From Bartonella sp. DB5-6 (GTDB lineage Bacteria > Pseudomonadota > Alphaproteobacteria > Rhizobiales > Rhizobiaceae), in assembly GCF_000278115.1 (NCBI RefSeq), contig NZ_JH725114.1:251409-315408 (forward strand): 64,000 nt of DNA. The letters are read 5' to 3'. Both the position numbers and the translations under genes were made by a program. Shown here one piece after another: positions 1 to 7,973 of this stretch (within the stretch, counting starts at the first letter, position 1; each line of letters opens with the position of its first letter). The notes beneath the pieces are model-generated. The model did no database searches, was not told the origin of the DNA, and saw nothing but the letters and a program-made list of their open reading frames with translations.

Positions 1-796
1 ATATCTTTTGTTGCCCCAGTGTTTCATTTTGTCCATAAATTACAGTATTAGAAGCACTACTTCCTTTAATCTGCTCTCTAACCTCACCTTCCCCGAAAAC
101 AAGCTGTTCACCACCATAAATTTTAGTTCCTTCTACTTTTCCTCCATTCTCAATCCTTTGCTGTCCCCCTTCCTTAACGACAGCATTTTTTGAAAAGCCT
201 TGTTTTTTCTCCGAAGCCCGAACAATTTCAGTTCCACCATATTCAATTTTGCTATTTTCACTACGGCCTCCCGCATAAATATGGATTTCTCCACCATTTT
301 TAACCGTGTTATTGATAGACAACCCTGGCTCATCCATATCACCATCGTTTAAAAAGTGTCCTTGTCCATCATTATCGAATAAATGATTTTCCAATTTAGT
401 TCCACTATTAATGAAAATGAGCTCTGAACTTTTAAGTATCGTAATATTCTTTTCTTGCGTATATGGTTCGACATTGCCAGCATTATTGCTTCCAAGCCCT
501 TGCACTTTGCTGACCAATATTCCAGAGCTCTTATTCATGGAAACATCACTCAGATTTTCAAAAAAAACGGTTTCACCGCGCGTTTTTAAAATAACATCAC
601 GTTTAGACGCTCTAATCTTTCTGTATTTCTCTGTTATCAAGCCCTCCTTATACTGACTATAGAATGTTTTCTCATTTATACCATAGTCTGAAGGCTGATA
701 AAAAAGTTGTACTCCTCTCTCACCTGCAGCTGCGGCTTGCACAAAACAGCTGCTGATCATGAGTGTACAACAGCTTAATTTCCATTTATATTGCAT
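1..796 (-). CDS. Autotransporter passenger domain, N-terminal part (runs off left edge)
   Basis: The minus-strand frame stays open from the ATG at 796 to the window edge, giving about 265 residues with no stop. It starts with a signal peptide (MQYKWKLSCC, then a hydrophobic stretch ending near VQAAAAG). After about residue 130 comes an AIDA/pertactin-like passenger with short degenerate repeats of the type YGGTE, EGGQQ, NGGKV, YGGEQ and FGEGE, as expected for a beta-helix. The Shine-Dalgarno GGAGGA lies 7 bases before the ATG and directly abuts a G7 tract. By family the protein would be exported by Sec and carried across the outer membrane by a C-terminal beta-barrel that lies outside the window. 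It is a paralogue of the broken gene at 1169-3626. The specific function (adhesin or other effector) cannot be read from this fragment. Confidence 0.8.
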   Translation of the reverse strand, partial: MQYKWKLSCCTLMISSCFVQAAAAGERGVQLFYQPSDYGINEKTFYSQYKEGLITEKYRKIRASKRDVILKTRGETVFFENLSDVSMNKSSGILVSKVQGLGSNNAGNVEPYTQEKNITILKSSELIFINSGTKLENHLFDNDGQGHFLNDGDMDEPGLSINNTVKNGGEIHIYAGGRSENSKIEYGGTEIVRASEKKQGFSKNAVVKEGGQQRIENGGKVEGTKIYGGEQLVFGEGEVREQIKGSSASNTVIYGQNETLGQQKI

Positions 797-1168
797 AACT
801 ATATCCTCCCCCCCTTCACGTCTGGGTAGACATTAAAGGTAATTAGATCTGCCTAATTTATTTTCAATCTAAAATTTTAAAAACTATCCTTAACAGTTTA
901 TTAATATTATAAAAAATCACCATTCTAGTTCCCTTGAACTTTTTGTTTCGTCTAGAGTATAAAGCAGTGCCTAAATTACTTTTCTAACAGTCGCCAAAAA
1001 ATTTTTTATCTAAGAAAAAAGTAAGATATGAAAAAAGCACGCACTATAAAAATGTGCTTGTTATGAAAAATGCCTTTATATTTTTTCAAAAATTGTGTTC
1101 TGATCATCAAATATCTAGTTTACAAAAACGACTCTACATTTAAAGACGATCCGAGAACAAAGATACGC
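797..1168. other. Gene-free stretch between two autotransporter genes
   Basis: There is no reading frame here. It holds the upstream region of the left autotransporter (minus strand), with a TATAAT match at 906-911 on the minus strand but no convincing -35, and a small inverted repeat AGTTC-CCTT-GAACT at 927-940. The rest is AT-rich, and it lies just 3' of the beta-barrel frame of the neighbouring pseudogene. Confidence 0.5.
808..814 (-). promoter_or_regulatory. G7 homopolymer abutting the Shine-Dalgarno of the autotransporter
   Basis: Seven C on the plus strand, so seven G on the coding strand, directly precede the AGGA of the ribosome binding site of the 796 start. Length change here would alter the 5' UTR but not the SD-to-ATG spacing. 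A role in expression switching is inference only. Confidence 0.4.
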
Positions 1169-2434
1169 TCAAAAACTATATCGTACCCCCAAAATACCTT
1201 GGAGTAACTGCTTCGTCTTACTTCCTTTAACATAATGTGCTTCCGCATAAAGCTTTAATTTGTTACTGACTAAACTGCTCAAACCAACTCCTAACTTACC
1301 CGCATTCCCTGATAAGTCTGTAGTAAATTTATGTAGTTTATTAATCATCGTTTGATTGTTATCCTTATTCTCACGCAACCATGCTGCCGTAATATAGATT
1401 AGAGATGAAGTATCTATGCCTAATCCAAATTCATACCCTAAAGATAATCCAACCTCACTGCGCAATGAAGCCGATGGGCTCATATCGCCTATCATGTTGT
1501 TGGAAAGCTTGATTCCTTTACCTTCAGCTTGCAGCCAAGTTAAGTTTGCATAGGGCTGCAGCCAACCGCTCTGTGCTGTCTTAATACGATAACCGGCTTC
1601 AAATGACGCCCCTACTGCCCATTGAGTATAATTTCCTTCAATATCTAAACCGTTCGTCGAAACAGCCTTCAGACCATTTTGATAATGATTGTATTTCAAG
1701 ATACTATCTAGATACCATCCACTATGATCAAAATAAGAGGCATAGGCACCAACGCTATAAGTGTTTATGTTACTTATACCACCTCGTGCATGCGCTACAC
1801 GTGCTTGATCATAACTTCCAAAACCACCAATATAAAGCTCTCCATTCATCAGCTCGCTTAAACCAGTTATCCCTAAAACTATACCCGTCTGCTCAAGCTT
1901 AAAATCTGTATGATCTTTTGCAATATTTTCTTTACTCTTAATTGCATATGTCCATAGCGCCGCATTTTTCTTATTTCTGTCTAGAATCCCTCTCCCCACA
2001 CGTACAGCTTGTAACTCATTGTGAAAGACAAGCTGAGGAGCCACAGACATAGACAACACAGCATCCGTAGAGGGAGTAGTCAAAAAGTTAGAAACTGAAG
2101 GTTCCTGCCCCAATTGTGTAAAAGATTGATCCTGATTACTCGAACGCAAAATCATCTGATTGCCTAAAGATGAAGCATCTACAAAAACAACAGACTGCTG
2201 TTTCTCCTCAAAAAGATGATGGCTTCCACCTAAACGTGACACCCCAATAGCTTGATTGCTTGGAGATGAGACAGTCAAAAGAACAGGAGAGGAACGTCTA
2301 TGACGGAAACGCAGACAGCTACTATTCGAACATAATGACTTATTAACCGAATCTTCCTGAGTTGGGATAGTTGAAAGAAAAGAAACCTGTTGATTTTGGT
2401 CTAAATTTCGGCGATATCTACCCCTACGTGGCAA
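1169..2434 (-). CDS. Surviving autotransporter beta-domain frame (part of the pseudogene)
   Basis: A 421-codon frame whose last ~270 residues are a typical autotransporter barrel: alternating amphipathic strands such as ELYIGGFGSYDQ, WAVGASFEAGYRI and LQPYANLTWLQAEG, and a C-terminal aromatic (YSF) recognised by the BAM complex in this family. The first ~130 residues (Ser/Gln rich) resemble the spacer before the barrel and include no signal peptide. The first available start is TTG at 2434. The ATG at 2480 is in another frame and sits in degraded linker sequence (GGIYVYGLKKEV upstream of it), separated by an A8 run at 2465-2472. Expression as a stand-alone protein is doubtful because nothing would direct it to Sec. 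Confidence 0.55.
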   Translation of the reverse strand: MPRRGRYRRNLDQNQQVSFLSTIPTQEDSVNKSLCSNSSCLRFRHRRSSPVLLTVSSPSNQAIGVSRLGGSHHLFEEKQQSVVFVDASSLGNQMILRSSNQDQSFTQLGQEPSVSNFLTTPSTDAVLSMSVAPQLVFHNELQAVRVGRGILDRNKKNAALWTYAIKSKENIAKDHTDFKLEQTGIVLGITGLSELMNGELYIGGFGSYDQARVAHARGGISNINTYSVGAYASYFDHSGWYLDSILKYNHYQNGLKAVSTNGLDIEGNYTQWAVGASFEAGYRIKTAQSGWLQPYANLTWLQAEGKGIKLSNNMIGDMSPSASLRSEVGLSLGYEFGLGIDTSSLIYITAAWLRENKDNNQTMINKLHKFTTDLSGNAGKLGVGLSSLVSNKLKLYAEAHYVKGSKTKQLLQGILGVRYSF

Positions 2435-3626
2435 ACTGTCAATGTATACGCAGACAAATACTAATTTTTTTTGCTTCCATCCTCACCTCTTTTTTCAAAC
2501 CATACACATAAATTCCGCCATCCGCAGTTTTAGCTTTTCACCGAGATGATTCTTTAAAAAAATGAGCTTTTCCACTTTTATCAGTAATTAAATTAAATGG
2601 ATGGAAAAAATAATTTGAAATTTCAGCACTAGAATCCATAATTCTTACTTATATGCTTGCTCTCCCCCTTCTTAATTCAAAGATAATCACCATAGCGCTC
2701 TGCAAAATTAGCATTCAAATTGAAATGTATACTGCCCGAAAGATCACTTAATATAAAGCAGAGTATAATATGGGCTAGACTCTGCTGAATTAGAAAAAAC
2801 AAAAGTGAAAATAATACTCCCTTCATCAGTTAACTTTTAAATCAGAGAACTTTATCCATCAACTTCAGGGGCAATAGAGTATAATTTTGCTTCTTTTTCC
2901 TTTAAAATAATTTCTTCTGCTTTAGTTCGATGCTCGCCACTTCTGGCGTAAAAATGAAGCCGTCCCAAACCATCAATCTTTACTTGTCCTTGCAATACAG
3001 TACCGGAGTAAGTAAACGAATTGGCTCCACTATTAATCGTTAAAGTTTCCACGCGTCCACCAGTACAGACTTGTTGTAGAACTCCATTTTCTAAAATAAC
3101 GGTGTTTGCCTTACCTCCGACGAAAACGCTCTGTAGCCCCTAGCAAAAAACCTCGTATCTACGGACAATCCCCTTGAATCTTTTAACTTTGTACTAAGAT
3201 TTTGTTCTCCTCCACTCATAACATCTGTGAAAAACGCCGCTCCATCATCATACACATTCTGTTGCCCCGATGTTTCACATTCACCATGAATTTCAGAGTT
3301 ATAAGCATGGCTTCCCTCTCCTAAAACACTCTGCACACCACCATAAACTTTAGCCTCCTCTGTTTGTCCTCCATACTCAACGCTTTGCAACCCATATTTA
3401 CCAATAGAGTGCCTTTTGAAACATTTCCGTTCCCAACAGTTTCAACTGTACCGTTCTTAATTGTAAGATTCTCACTTACGAGCTTCTTGCCCATTTTTCC
3501 TAACTGCTCACTTACACTTATTGATGCTAATGATTGCTCTCCTAGTGCAGTTACTTCCTTTGCAATCTTTACAAAAAAACTACCAGTCATTAATGCACAA
3601 AAACTTATCCTCAATTTGCGGTGCAT
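1169..3626 (-). pseudogene. Decayed autotransporter gene (frameshifted passenger, broken linker, surviving beta-barrel)
   Basis: One ancestral gene can be followed across several lesions. A start at 3626 (MHRKLRISFC) gives a signal-like N-terminus. Near 3391-3410 the frame shifts into a passenger segment with YGGQTEEAKVYGG and TSGQQNVYDDG. Near 3137-3170 it shifts again into LQSVFVGGKANT, which ends at a TAA at 2852-2854. The usual linker is still legible but full of stops: DLSGSIHFNLNANF...GDYL at 2745-2680, and ITDKSGKAHFF around 2595-2560. The C-terminal barrel is open from 2434 to 1169 and ends in RYSF. A complete gene would encode a passenger of the same family as the gene at 1-796. The intact parts are short and the lesions many, so a functional surface protein is unlikely. 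Confidence 0.8.
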
Positions 3627-4199
3627 TCTCAACACTCCATAACTACAAATGAAAAATTTTTTATATTTGGAAAGAGTGCATATATAAAAACAACACATCA
3701 CACCTGCTCAATCTTATTTTTTCAAAATGATAAATCGTTGTATATAAAGCATCCAGTGCACTGAACCCTGATTCATTAAACACCACCGTGTGTGTTAAAA
3801 CTTATACACAATCAAATAATGAAAGTAATTATTAATACACTTAAAAAGTGTTATAATTATATTCATAAGAAATTTTCTGAATATTCTTGAGATACTAAAT
3901 GCTGATCTAAAAAATCAGCTACTTTTTAAATAAACTAAAATAGTATCATGTTTTAAAGGACACAATAATACGAGATTAATGAGATGACATTGTTTATAGA
4001 AAATATAAATATGTTTTCATCTTCTATGGCATTTAAAATGGTGTCTTTAATTGTATTCAATTGGGATCATCTTACAGTGCAAACATCGTTTTAAAACATT
4101 TGAGGCATACTAATATCGACTCGACACTGATTTGAAATTTCTATAACTATAAATAATTAGTTTCATAATTTGGTTTGTCATATACTGAAAGGGACATTT
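3627..4199. other. Gene-free stretch upstream of the MHS transporter
   Basis: AT-rich, 573 bases, no credible reading frame. It contains the upstream region of the broken autotransporter (minus strand) and, on the plus strand, a TATAAT at 3852-3857 followed about 45 bases later by a hairpin with a T-run (3901-3927). The transporter start at 4200 has the SD GAAAGGGA. Confidence 0.5.
3901..3927 (+). terminator. Candidate Rho-independent terminator or attenuator
   Basis: Stem GCTGAT (3901-3906), loop of 7, ATCAGC (3914-3919), then TAC and five T (3923-3927). It has no gene upstream on this strand, so it would end a short transcript starting near the TATAAT at 3852, or attenuate the leader of the transporter at 4200. 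Confidence 0.4.
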
Positions 4200-5489
4200 A
4201 TGTCTATAAGCTTAGAAAAACAAGGCTTAAACCCAAAAAACTCGCCTCGTCGAATTTTGTTTGCAAGCCTTATTGGTACAACAATTGAATTCTTTGATTT
4301 TTATGTTTTTGGAACTGCTGCAGCTCTCATATTTCCTCATTTATTTTTTCCAACACAAAACGATCAACTTGCTATTCTGCAATCTTTCCTCGTTTTTGGT
4401 GCTGCCTTTTTTGCGCGACCTTTTGGATCGGTCATTTTTGGACATCTTGGCGATAAAATTGGACGGAAAATAACACTGATCGCTTCTCTCCTCATGATGG
4501 GTATTTCAACAGTTGTCATTGGTATCCTTCCCACCTATGAAACAGCCGGTTTATTGGCGCCACTCCTTTTAACCATGTGCCGTATTGGCCAAGGAATTGG
4601 ATTAGGAGGAGAATGGGGAGGAGCTGTTTTGCTCGCAACAGAAAATGCTCCACCAGAAAAACGTGGTTGGTATGCAATGTTTCCACAATTAGGCGTTCCA
4701 CTGGGTTTATTTCTATCTATTGCAGCTTATTTAGGAATGTGGGCTGTATTTGATCATGACGAACTTTTTTCATGGGGATGGCGTGTTCCATTCATCGGCT
4801 CAGCTTTCCTCACAATTATAGGATTATGGGTGCGTATTTCGATCAGTGAAACCGCCGAATTCAAAAAAACGCTTGAGCGTGAAGAGCGCGTCAAAGTGCC
4901 TATCATGGATGTGGTATTCAAACACTCACGAATCTTATTTTTAGGTACCTTTTCCGGCATAGCAACATTTGTCTTATTTTATTTGGTTTCTGCCTATTTG
5001 CTAAGTTATGCAACAAACCATATGGGATTGCCATTTAATCAAGCTCTTGAAGTAGAATTGATCGGTGCAGTTTTCTGCGGCATTTTTACTATCCTAACCG
5101 GAAAGATCGCTGATCGCATTCGGCGCAGAACTTTGATGATTTGGGTAACGATAATCATTGGTATCTATTCTTTTGCAATTCCTTATCTCCTAAATTTTGG
5201 AATTGTAGGGCTCTTTGTCACGTCTATTATTGGTTTATCGATCATGGGAATGATATATAGTCCTCTTGGTGCCGTTCTTGCTTCACCATTTCCGACAGAA
5301 GTTCGATATACTGGCGCATCTGTGTCCTTTAATTTAGCCAGTATCATAGGTGCAGCTCTTGCACCGTATACTGCAGAATATTTGGTGCAAAACTTCGGTA
5401 TTGCTTATGTTGGCTATTATCTTCTTCTTTCCTCTTTTATTTCACTGACTTGCTTCATTGGATTTACGGATGATGAAATATCAAACTAA
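4200..5489 (+). CDS. MFS transporter of the metabolite:H+ symporter (MHS) family
   Basis: 429 residues, twelve predicted membrane segments, inner-membrane secondary transporter. The N-terminal RRILFASLIGTTIEFFDFY and the loop 2-3 signature GDKIGRK (residues 84-90), together with RIGQGIGLGGEWGGAV, are the marks of the MHS branch (relatives include ShiA, ProP, KgtP). By family it would import a small organic acid, osmolyte or similar solute with protons. The substrate cannot be told from sequence. The ATG at 4200 is preferred over an in-frame ATG at 4170 because it has a Shine-Dalgarno (GAAAGGGA) at proper distance and begins right at the family's N-terminus. It is monocistronic and converges on a small minus-strand gene, the two stop codons overlapping at 5486-5489. 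Confidence 0.88.
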   Translation: MSISLEKQGLNPKNSPRRILFASLIGTTIEFFDFYVFGTAAALIFPHLFFPTQNDQLAILQSFLVFGAAFFARPFGSVIFGHLGDKIGRKITLIASLLMMGISTVVIGILPTYETAGLLAPLLLTMCRIGQGIGLGGEWGGAVLLATENAPPEKRGWYAMFPQLGVPLGLFLSIAAYLGMWAVFDHDELFSWGWRVPFIGSAFLTIIGLWVRISISETAEFKKTLEREERVKVPIMDVVFKHSRILFLGTFSGIATFVLFYLVSAYLLSYATNHMGLPFNQALEVELIGAVFCGIFTILTGKIADRIRRRTLMIWVTIIIGIYSFAIPYLLNFGIVGLFVTSIIGLSIMGMIYSPLGAVLASPFPTEVRYTGASVSFNLASIIGAALAPYTAEYLVQNFGIAYVGYYLLLSSFISLTCFIGFTDDEISN

Positions 5490-5755
5490 AACACAATAAA
5501 AAATAACAAGACGAGTGCTGGCGGGAAAAATGCCGCCAGTTTCATTTTTAAAGACATTGTTTTAGGTACGCTCCACCATAGTATTCCAGCAAACAGCGCA
5601 CTCAAAAAAAAGAACAAAATATCTGCTATAGTGCCAATATACGTGACTGAAAACATTCGTGATAAGATATGCGTTGTACCTAGCCATGAAATACAAAAAA
5701 AAGCTAACATCACAGCCCATAAAACAAGCAAAATCTGGTCAATGATCATCATCAT
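5486..5755 (-). CDS. Small hypothetical membrane protein (89 aa)
   Basis: Not recognised as a known family. Starting at the MMMIIDQ methionines (ATG at 5755) the 89 residues form three hydrophobic segments (about residues 5-24, 37-57 and 67-88) separated by short polar turns, so an inner-membrane protein is likely. The start directly follows the stop of the 50-aa gene upstream (TAG at 5757-5759), which suggests translational coupling in the order holC, 50-aa gene, this gene. The longer reading (to 5803) would run through that neighbour and lacks hydrophobic start character. Its stop overlaps that of the convergent transporter. Function unknown. Confidence 0.6.
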   Translation of the reverse strand: MMMIIDQILLVLWAVMLAFFCISWLGTTHILSRMFSVTYIGTIADILFFFLSALFAGILWWSVPKTMSLKMKLAAFFPPALVLLFFIVF

Positions 5756-5756
5756 G

Positions 5757-5909
5757 CTATTTAATTTTCTCAATTGTAGGACACATCTTTCGTGCTCCCG
5801 CAATAAAAATCACAATAAAAACCCAACGACCTTCTCCTGATCCTTGTGCAATAAAGAATGCTGGATTTATCAATTCTATACCAATCAAAATAGCAAACGC
5901 TACACGCAT
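5757..5909 (-). CDS. Very small hydrophobic protein (50 aa) coupled to holC
   Basis: A 50-codon frame starting with MRVAFAILIG and ending in PTIEKIK. It contains two hydrophobic stretches split by GSGEGRW, compatible with a membrane hairpin. Its ATG shares the A of the holC stop codon (TGATG at 5907-5911), a typical termination-reinitiation arrangement, and its own stop is one base from the start of the next membrane-protein gene. No known family recognised. The tight packing on both sides is the main evidence that it is a real gene. Confidence 0.55.
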   Translation of the reverse strand: MRVAFAILIGIELINPAFFIAQGSGEGRWVFIVIFIAGARKMCPTIEKIK

Positions 5910-6355
5910 CAAACCTGTTTTTCCCAACAGCGATCCTCAGTTTGCTGCCAATAAGATAAATCATGATTTTCCATTTTATATTTTTTCCACTGTGCACGAA
6001 CAAGATTCAACTGTTCATCATTTCGACCATCAAATATCACCACAAGCCGTTGATAAACATTAATATCAAAGCACACTGCTCCCTCTATGAGAAATCGTAT
6101 TTTTGAATCATTCGGATTTTCCTGCCCTGTAGTAAGAAATACAGGCTGTAAATTTGGATGCTGATCATACTCAGTTCCATGTCCAATAAATGCTTCATCG
6201 GCATAAACCCATAAACGCGTATCTATAGCATCACATTGTTCTTTACTCACACATTGTATTGTTACCCTACCAAAACGATCCAGCGCGCGCTCCACAAGGG
6301 TTGGCAAAATATCTTCTAGCGTTGACTGCGTCAAATGATAAAAAAGAATATCCAT
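5909..6355 (-). CDS. holC: DNA polymerase III chi subunit
   Basis: 148 residues with the HolC fold hallmarks: N-terminal MDILFYHLTQ, the central LWVYADEAFIGHGTE followed by QPVFLTT, and CFDINVYQRLVVIFDG near the C-terminus. Chi is part of the clamp-loader and links the replicative polymerase to single-strand-binding protein. The start at 6355 (MDILFYHL) fits the family; an upstream in-frame ATG at 6373 adds six residues without support. Two small membrane-protein genes are coupled downstream. In related Rhizobiales pepA usually lies between lptF and holC; here only a gene-free gap separates holC from lptF. Confidence 0.9.
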   Translation of the reverse strand: MDILFYHLTQSTLEDILPTLVERALDRFGRVTIQCVSKEQCDAIDTRLWVYADEAFIGHGTEYDQHPNLQPVFLTTGQENPNDSKIRFLIEGAVCFDINVYQRLVVIFDGRNDEQLNLVRAQWKKYKMENHDLSYWQQTEDRCWEKQV

Positions 6356-6782
6356 CTCCTTAACCCTCATCACTTTATTATAAAAAAGCCAATACCCTTT
6401 TGGAGAAAGTTCTATATCTTAAGCACAAAAGGAAATAGTTGAGAATATAACGATTCCTCTTTTTCAATTGAGTGTATTATCTTTTTTTTATGGGTATTAA
6501 AGATAGAAAAAGAAAAAAGCAAATCATCATTTTAAAGCCTCGTAAAAAGGTCTATTTTAGTTTGTGTTCTGGCTTCTCTATAGACTACAATTGAAAATGG
6601 AATATAATGTATGGCAGAATGAGCTGAAGTTTCCTAATTACCTTATTGTTCCTTATTTTGTAAATAATGTGCAATATATATAATATATAAAGGTAATTTT
6701 TAAATTTTGGTTATATTTTCTAACCCAAGATGGTGTAGAATATCTGCTCTCTTCATTAAAGACTGAGGATGTTATCCAATCT
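6356..6782. other. Divergent gene-free region between holC and lptF
   Basis: About 430 AT-rich bases between divergent starts. It must hold promoters for both directions, but I see no confident -35/-10 pair. No remnant of an aminopeptidase gene was recognised in any frame. Confidence 0.5.
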
Positions 6783-7973
6783 ATGCGTATTATTGAGCTA
6801 TACATCCTGAAGCGTGTTCTTATTTTGTTTAGTGCTGTCATGATTGCGGCAATCAGTATCAGTTGGACGGTGCAAATCCTTGCTCGGATAAACTTTCTCA
6901 CAACAAGTAAACAAACGCTCTTCACGGTCTTGCACTTTTCACTTTCATTGGTTCCTTCTGTAATTTTTCTTGTCATTCCATTTGCATTAGTAATTGCAAT
7001 TACAAGCACTCTTTCCTCAATGAATCAAGATTCCGAGCTTGCAATCATCAGTGCCTCTGGGTTTCCCAAAAGTACTGTTTGGAAACCCATTCTTCTTCTC
7101 TCTATTATTGCATCATGTATCTCCTTTTCTATAGCCAATTTTGTTGTTCCTCAAGCACGCCTTAATATGCGACAAATGTTAGCAAGTGCCCATTTTGATC
7201 TTATTAATCTTTTCATCAGTGAAGGCAGCTTCCAAAAACTCACCAATAATCTTTACATAGAAATTGGTGAACGGAATCCAAATGGAACACTTGGGCGTCT
7301 TTTCATTGCTGACCAACGCGATCCTAAGACTGATCTTTTTTATTATGCAACAGACGCCTCAATTGTAAGCAATAACAGCGGCGACTTTTTAGTCCTTCAT
7401 AACGGTGAAATAGAAAGAATTAATCATCAAAATGACAGTGTTTCGATCGTTCAATTTAGCTCATACACTTTTAACCTAGGAGAATTCATCCCCAACGATA
7501 AAACGCCTTCCCTTTATCCAAAAGATCAACCTCTTTCTTATTTACTAAATCCTGATCCGAAGGATTCCTACTATCAGAGAAAACCACTCCAATATAGAGC
7601 TGAACTTCACCGTAGGCTTACAGAATGGCTCTATCCAATTGTTTTTTCATTGATTGCATTAGCGGCTGCAGGAGATGCGCGCTCATATCGGCAAATACGT
7701 TACTCTGCAAACTTTTCTGCAATTTCCTTTTCTTTGCTGGTATATTGGATAGGATATTTTTTCGCTGAAAAAGCAAAAAGCGATCTTGCGTACGTTCCTC
7801 TTCTTTATATTACACCTATAGGAATGAGTGTATTTACTTTTTTCATGCTCTTAACAAATCATAAAATTGGTATCCCCATAAAACTTAACGGGGTTATTCA
7901 AATAGTTTTTCAAAAGTTGGTCAACAAATTTGAACATCGGAAATCTCAATATCCCTCGGATGAGGTATCATGA
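6783..7973 (+). CDS. lptF: LPS export system permease LptF
   Basis: 396 residues of the YjgP/YjgQ permease family: an N-terminal membrane block (residues ~10-115, with SLVPSVIFLVIPFALVIAI), a periplasmic beta-jellyroll (~125-255) and a C-terminal membrane block (~275-360). LptF with LptG forms the inner-membrane channel that, powered by LptB, extracts LPS and passes it to the LptC-A bridge. The start MRIIELYILKRVL is the conserved N-terminus. The stop overlaps the lptG start by four bases (ATGA), so the two are co-translated, and lptD follows directly, making an LPS-export operon. lptB, lptC and lptA are not in this window. Confidence 0.93.
   Translation: MRIIELYILKRVLILFSAVMIAAISISWTVQILARINFLTTSKQTLFTVLHFSLSLVPSVIFLVIPFALVIAITSTLSSMNQDSELAIISASGFPKSTVWKPILLLSIIASCISFSIANFVVPQARLNMRQMLASAHFDLINLFISEGSFQKLTNNLYIEIGERNPNGTLGRLFIADQRDPKTDLFYYATDASIVSNNSGDFLVLHNGEIERINHQNDSVSIVQFSSYTFNLGEFIPNDKTPSLYPKDQPLSYLLNPDPKDSYYQRKPLQYRAELHRRLTEWLYPIVFSLIALAAAGDARSYRQIRYSANFSAISFSLLVYWIGYFFAEKAKSDLAYVPLLYITPIGMSVFTFFMLLTNHKIGIPIKLNGVIQIVFQKLVNKFEHRKSQYPSDEVS

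Noticed and set aside
2478..2480. ATG at 2480 with a ribosome-binding-like AGAGGTGAGG as the start of the beta-domain protein
   Set aside because: It is in a different frame from the barrel, is followed by a stop after 13 codons, and lies in degraded linker sequence of the pseudogene.
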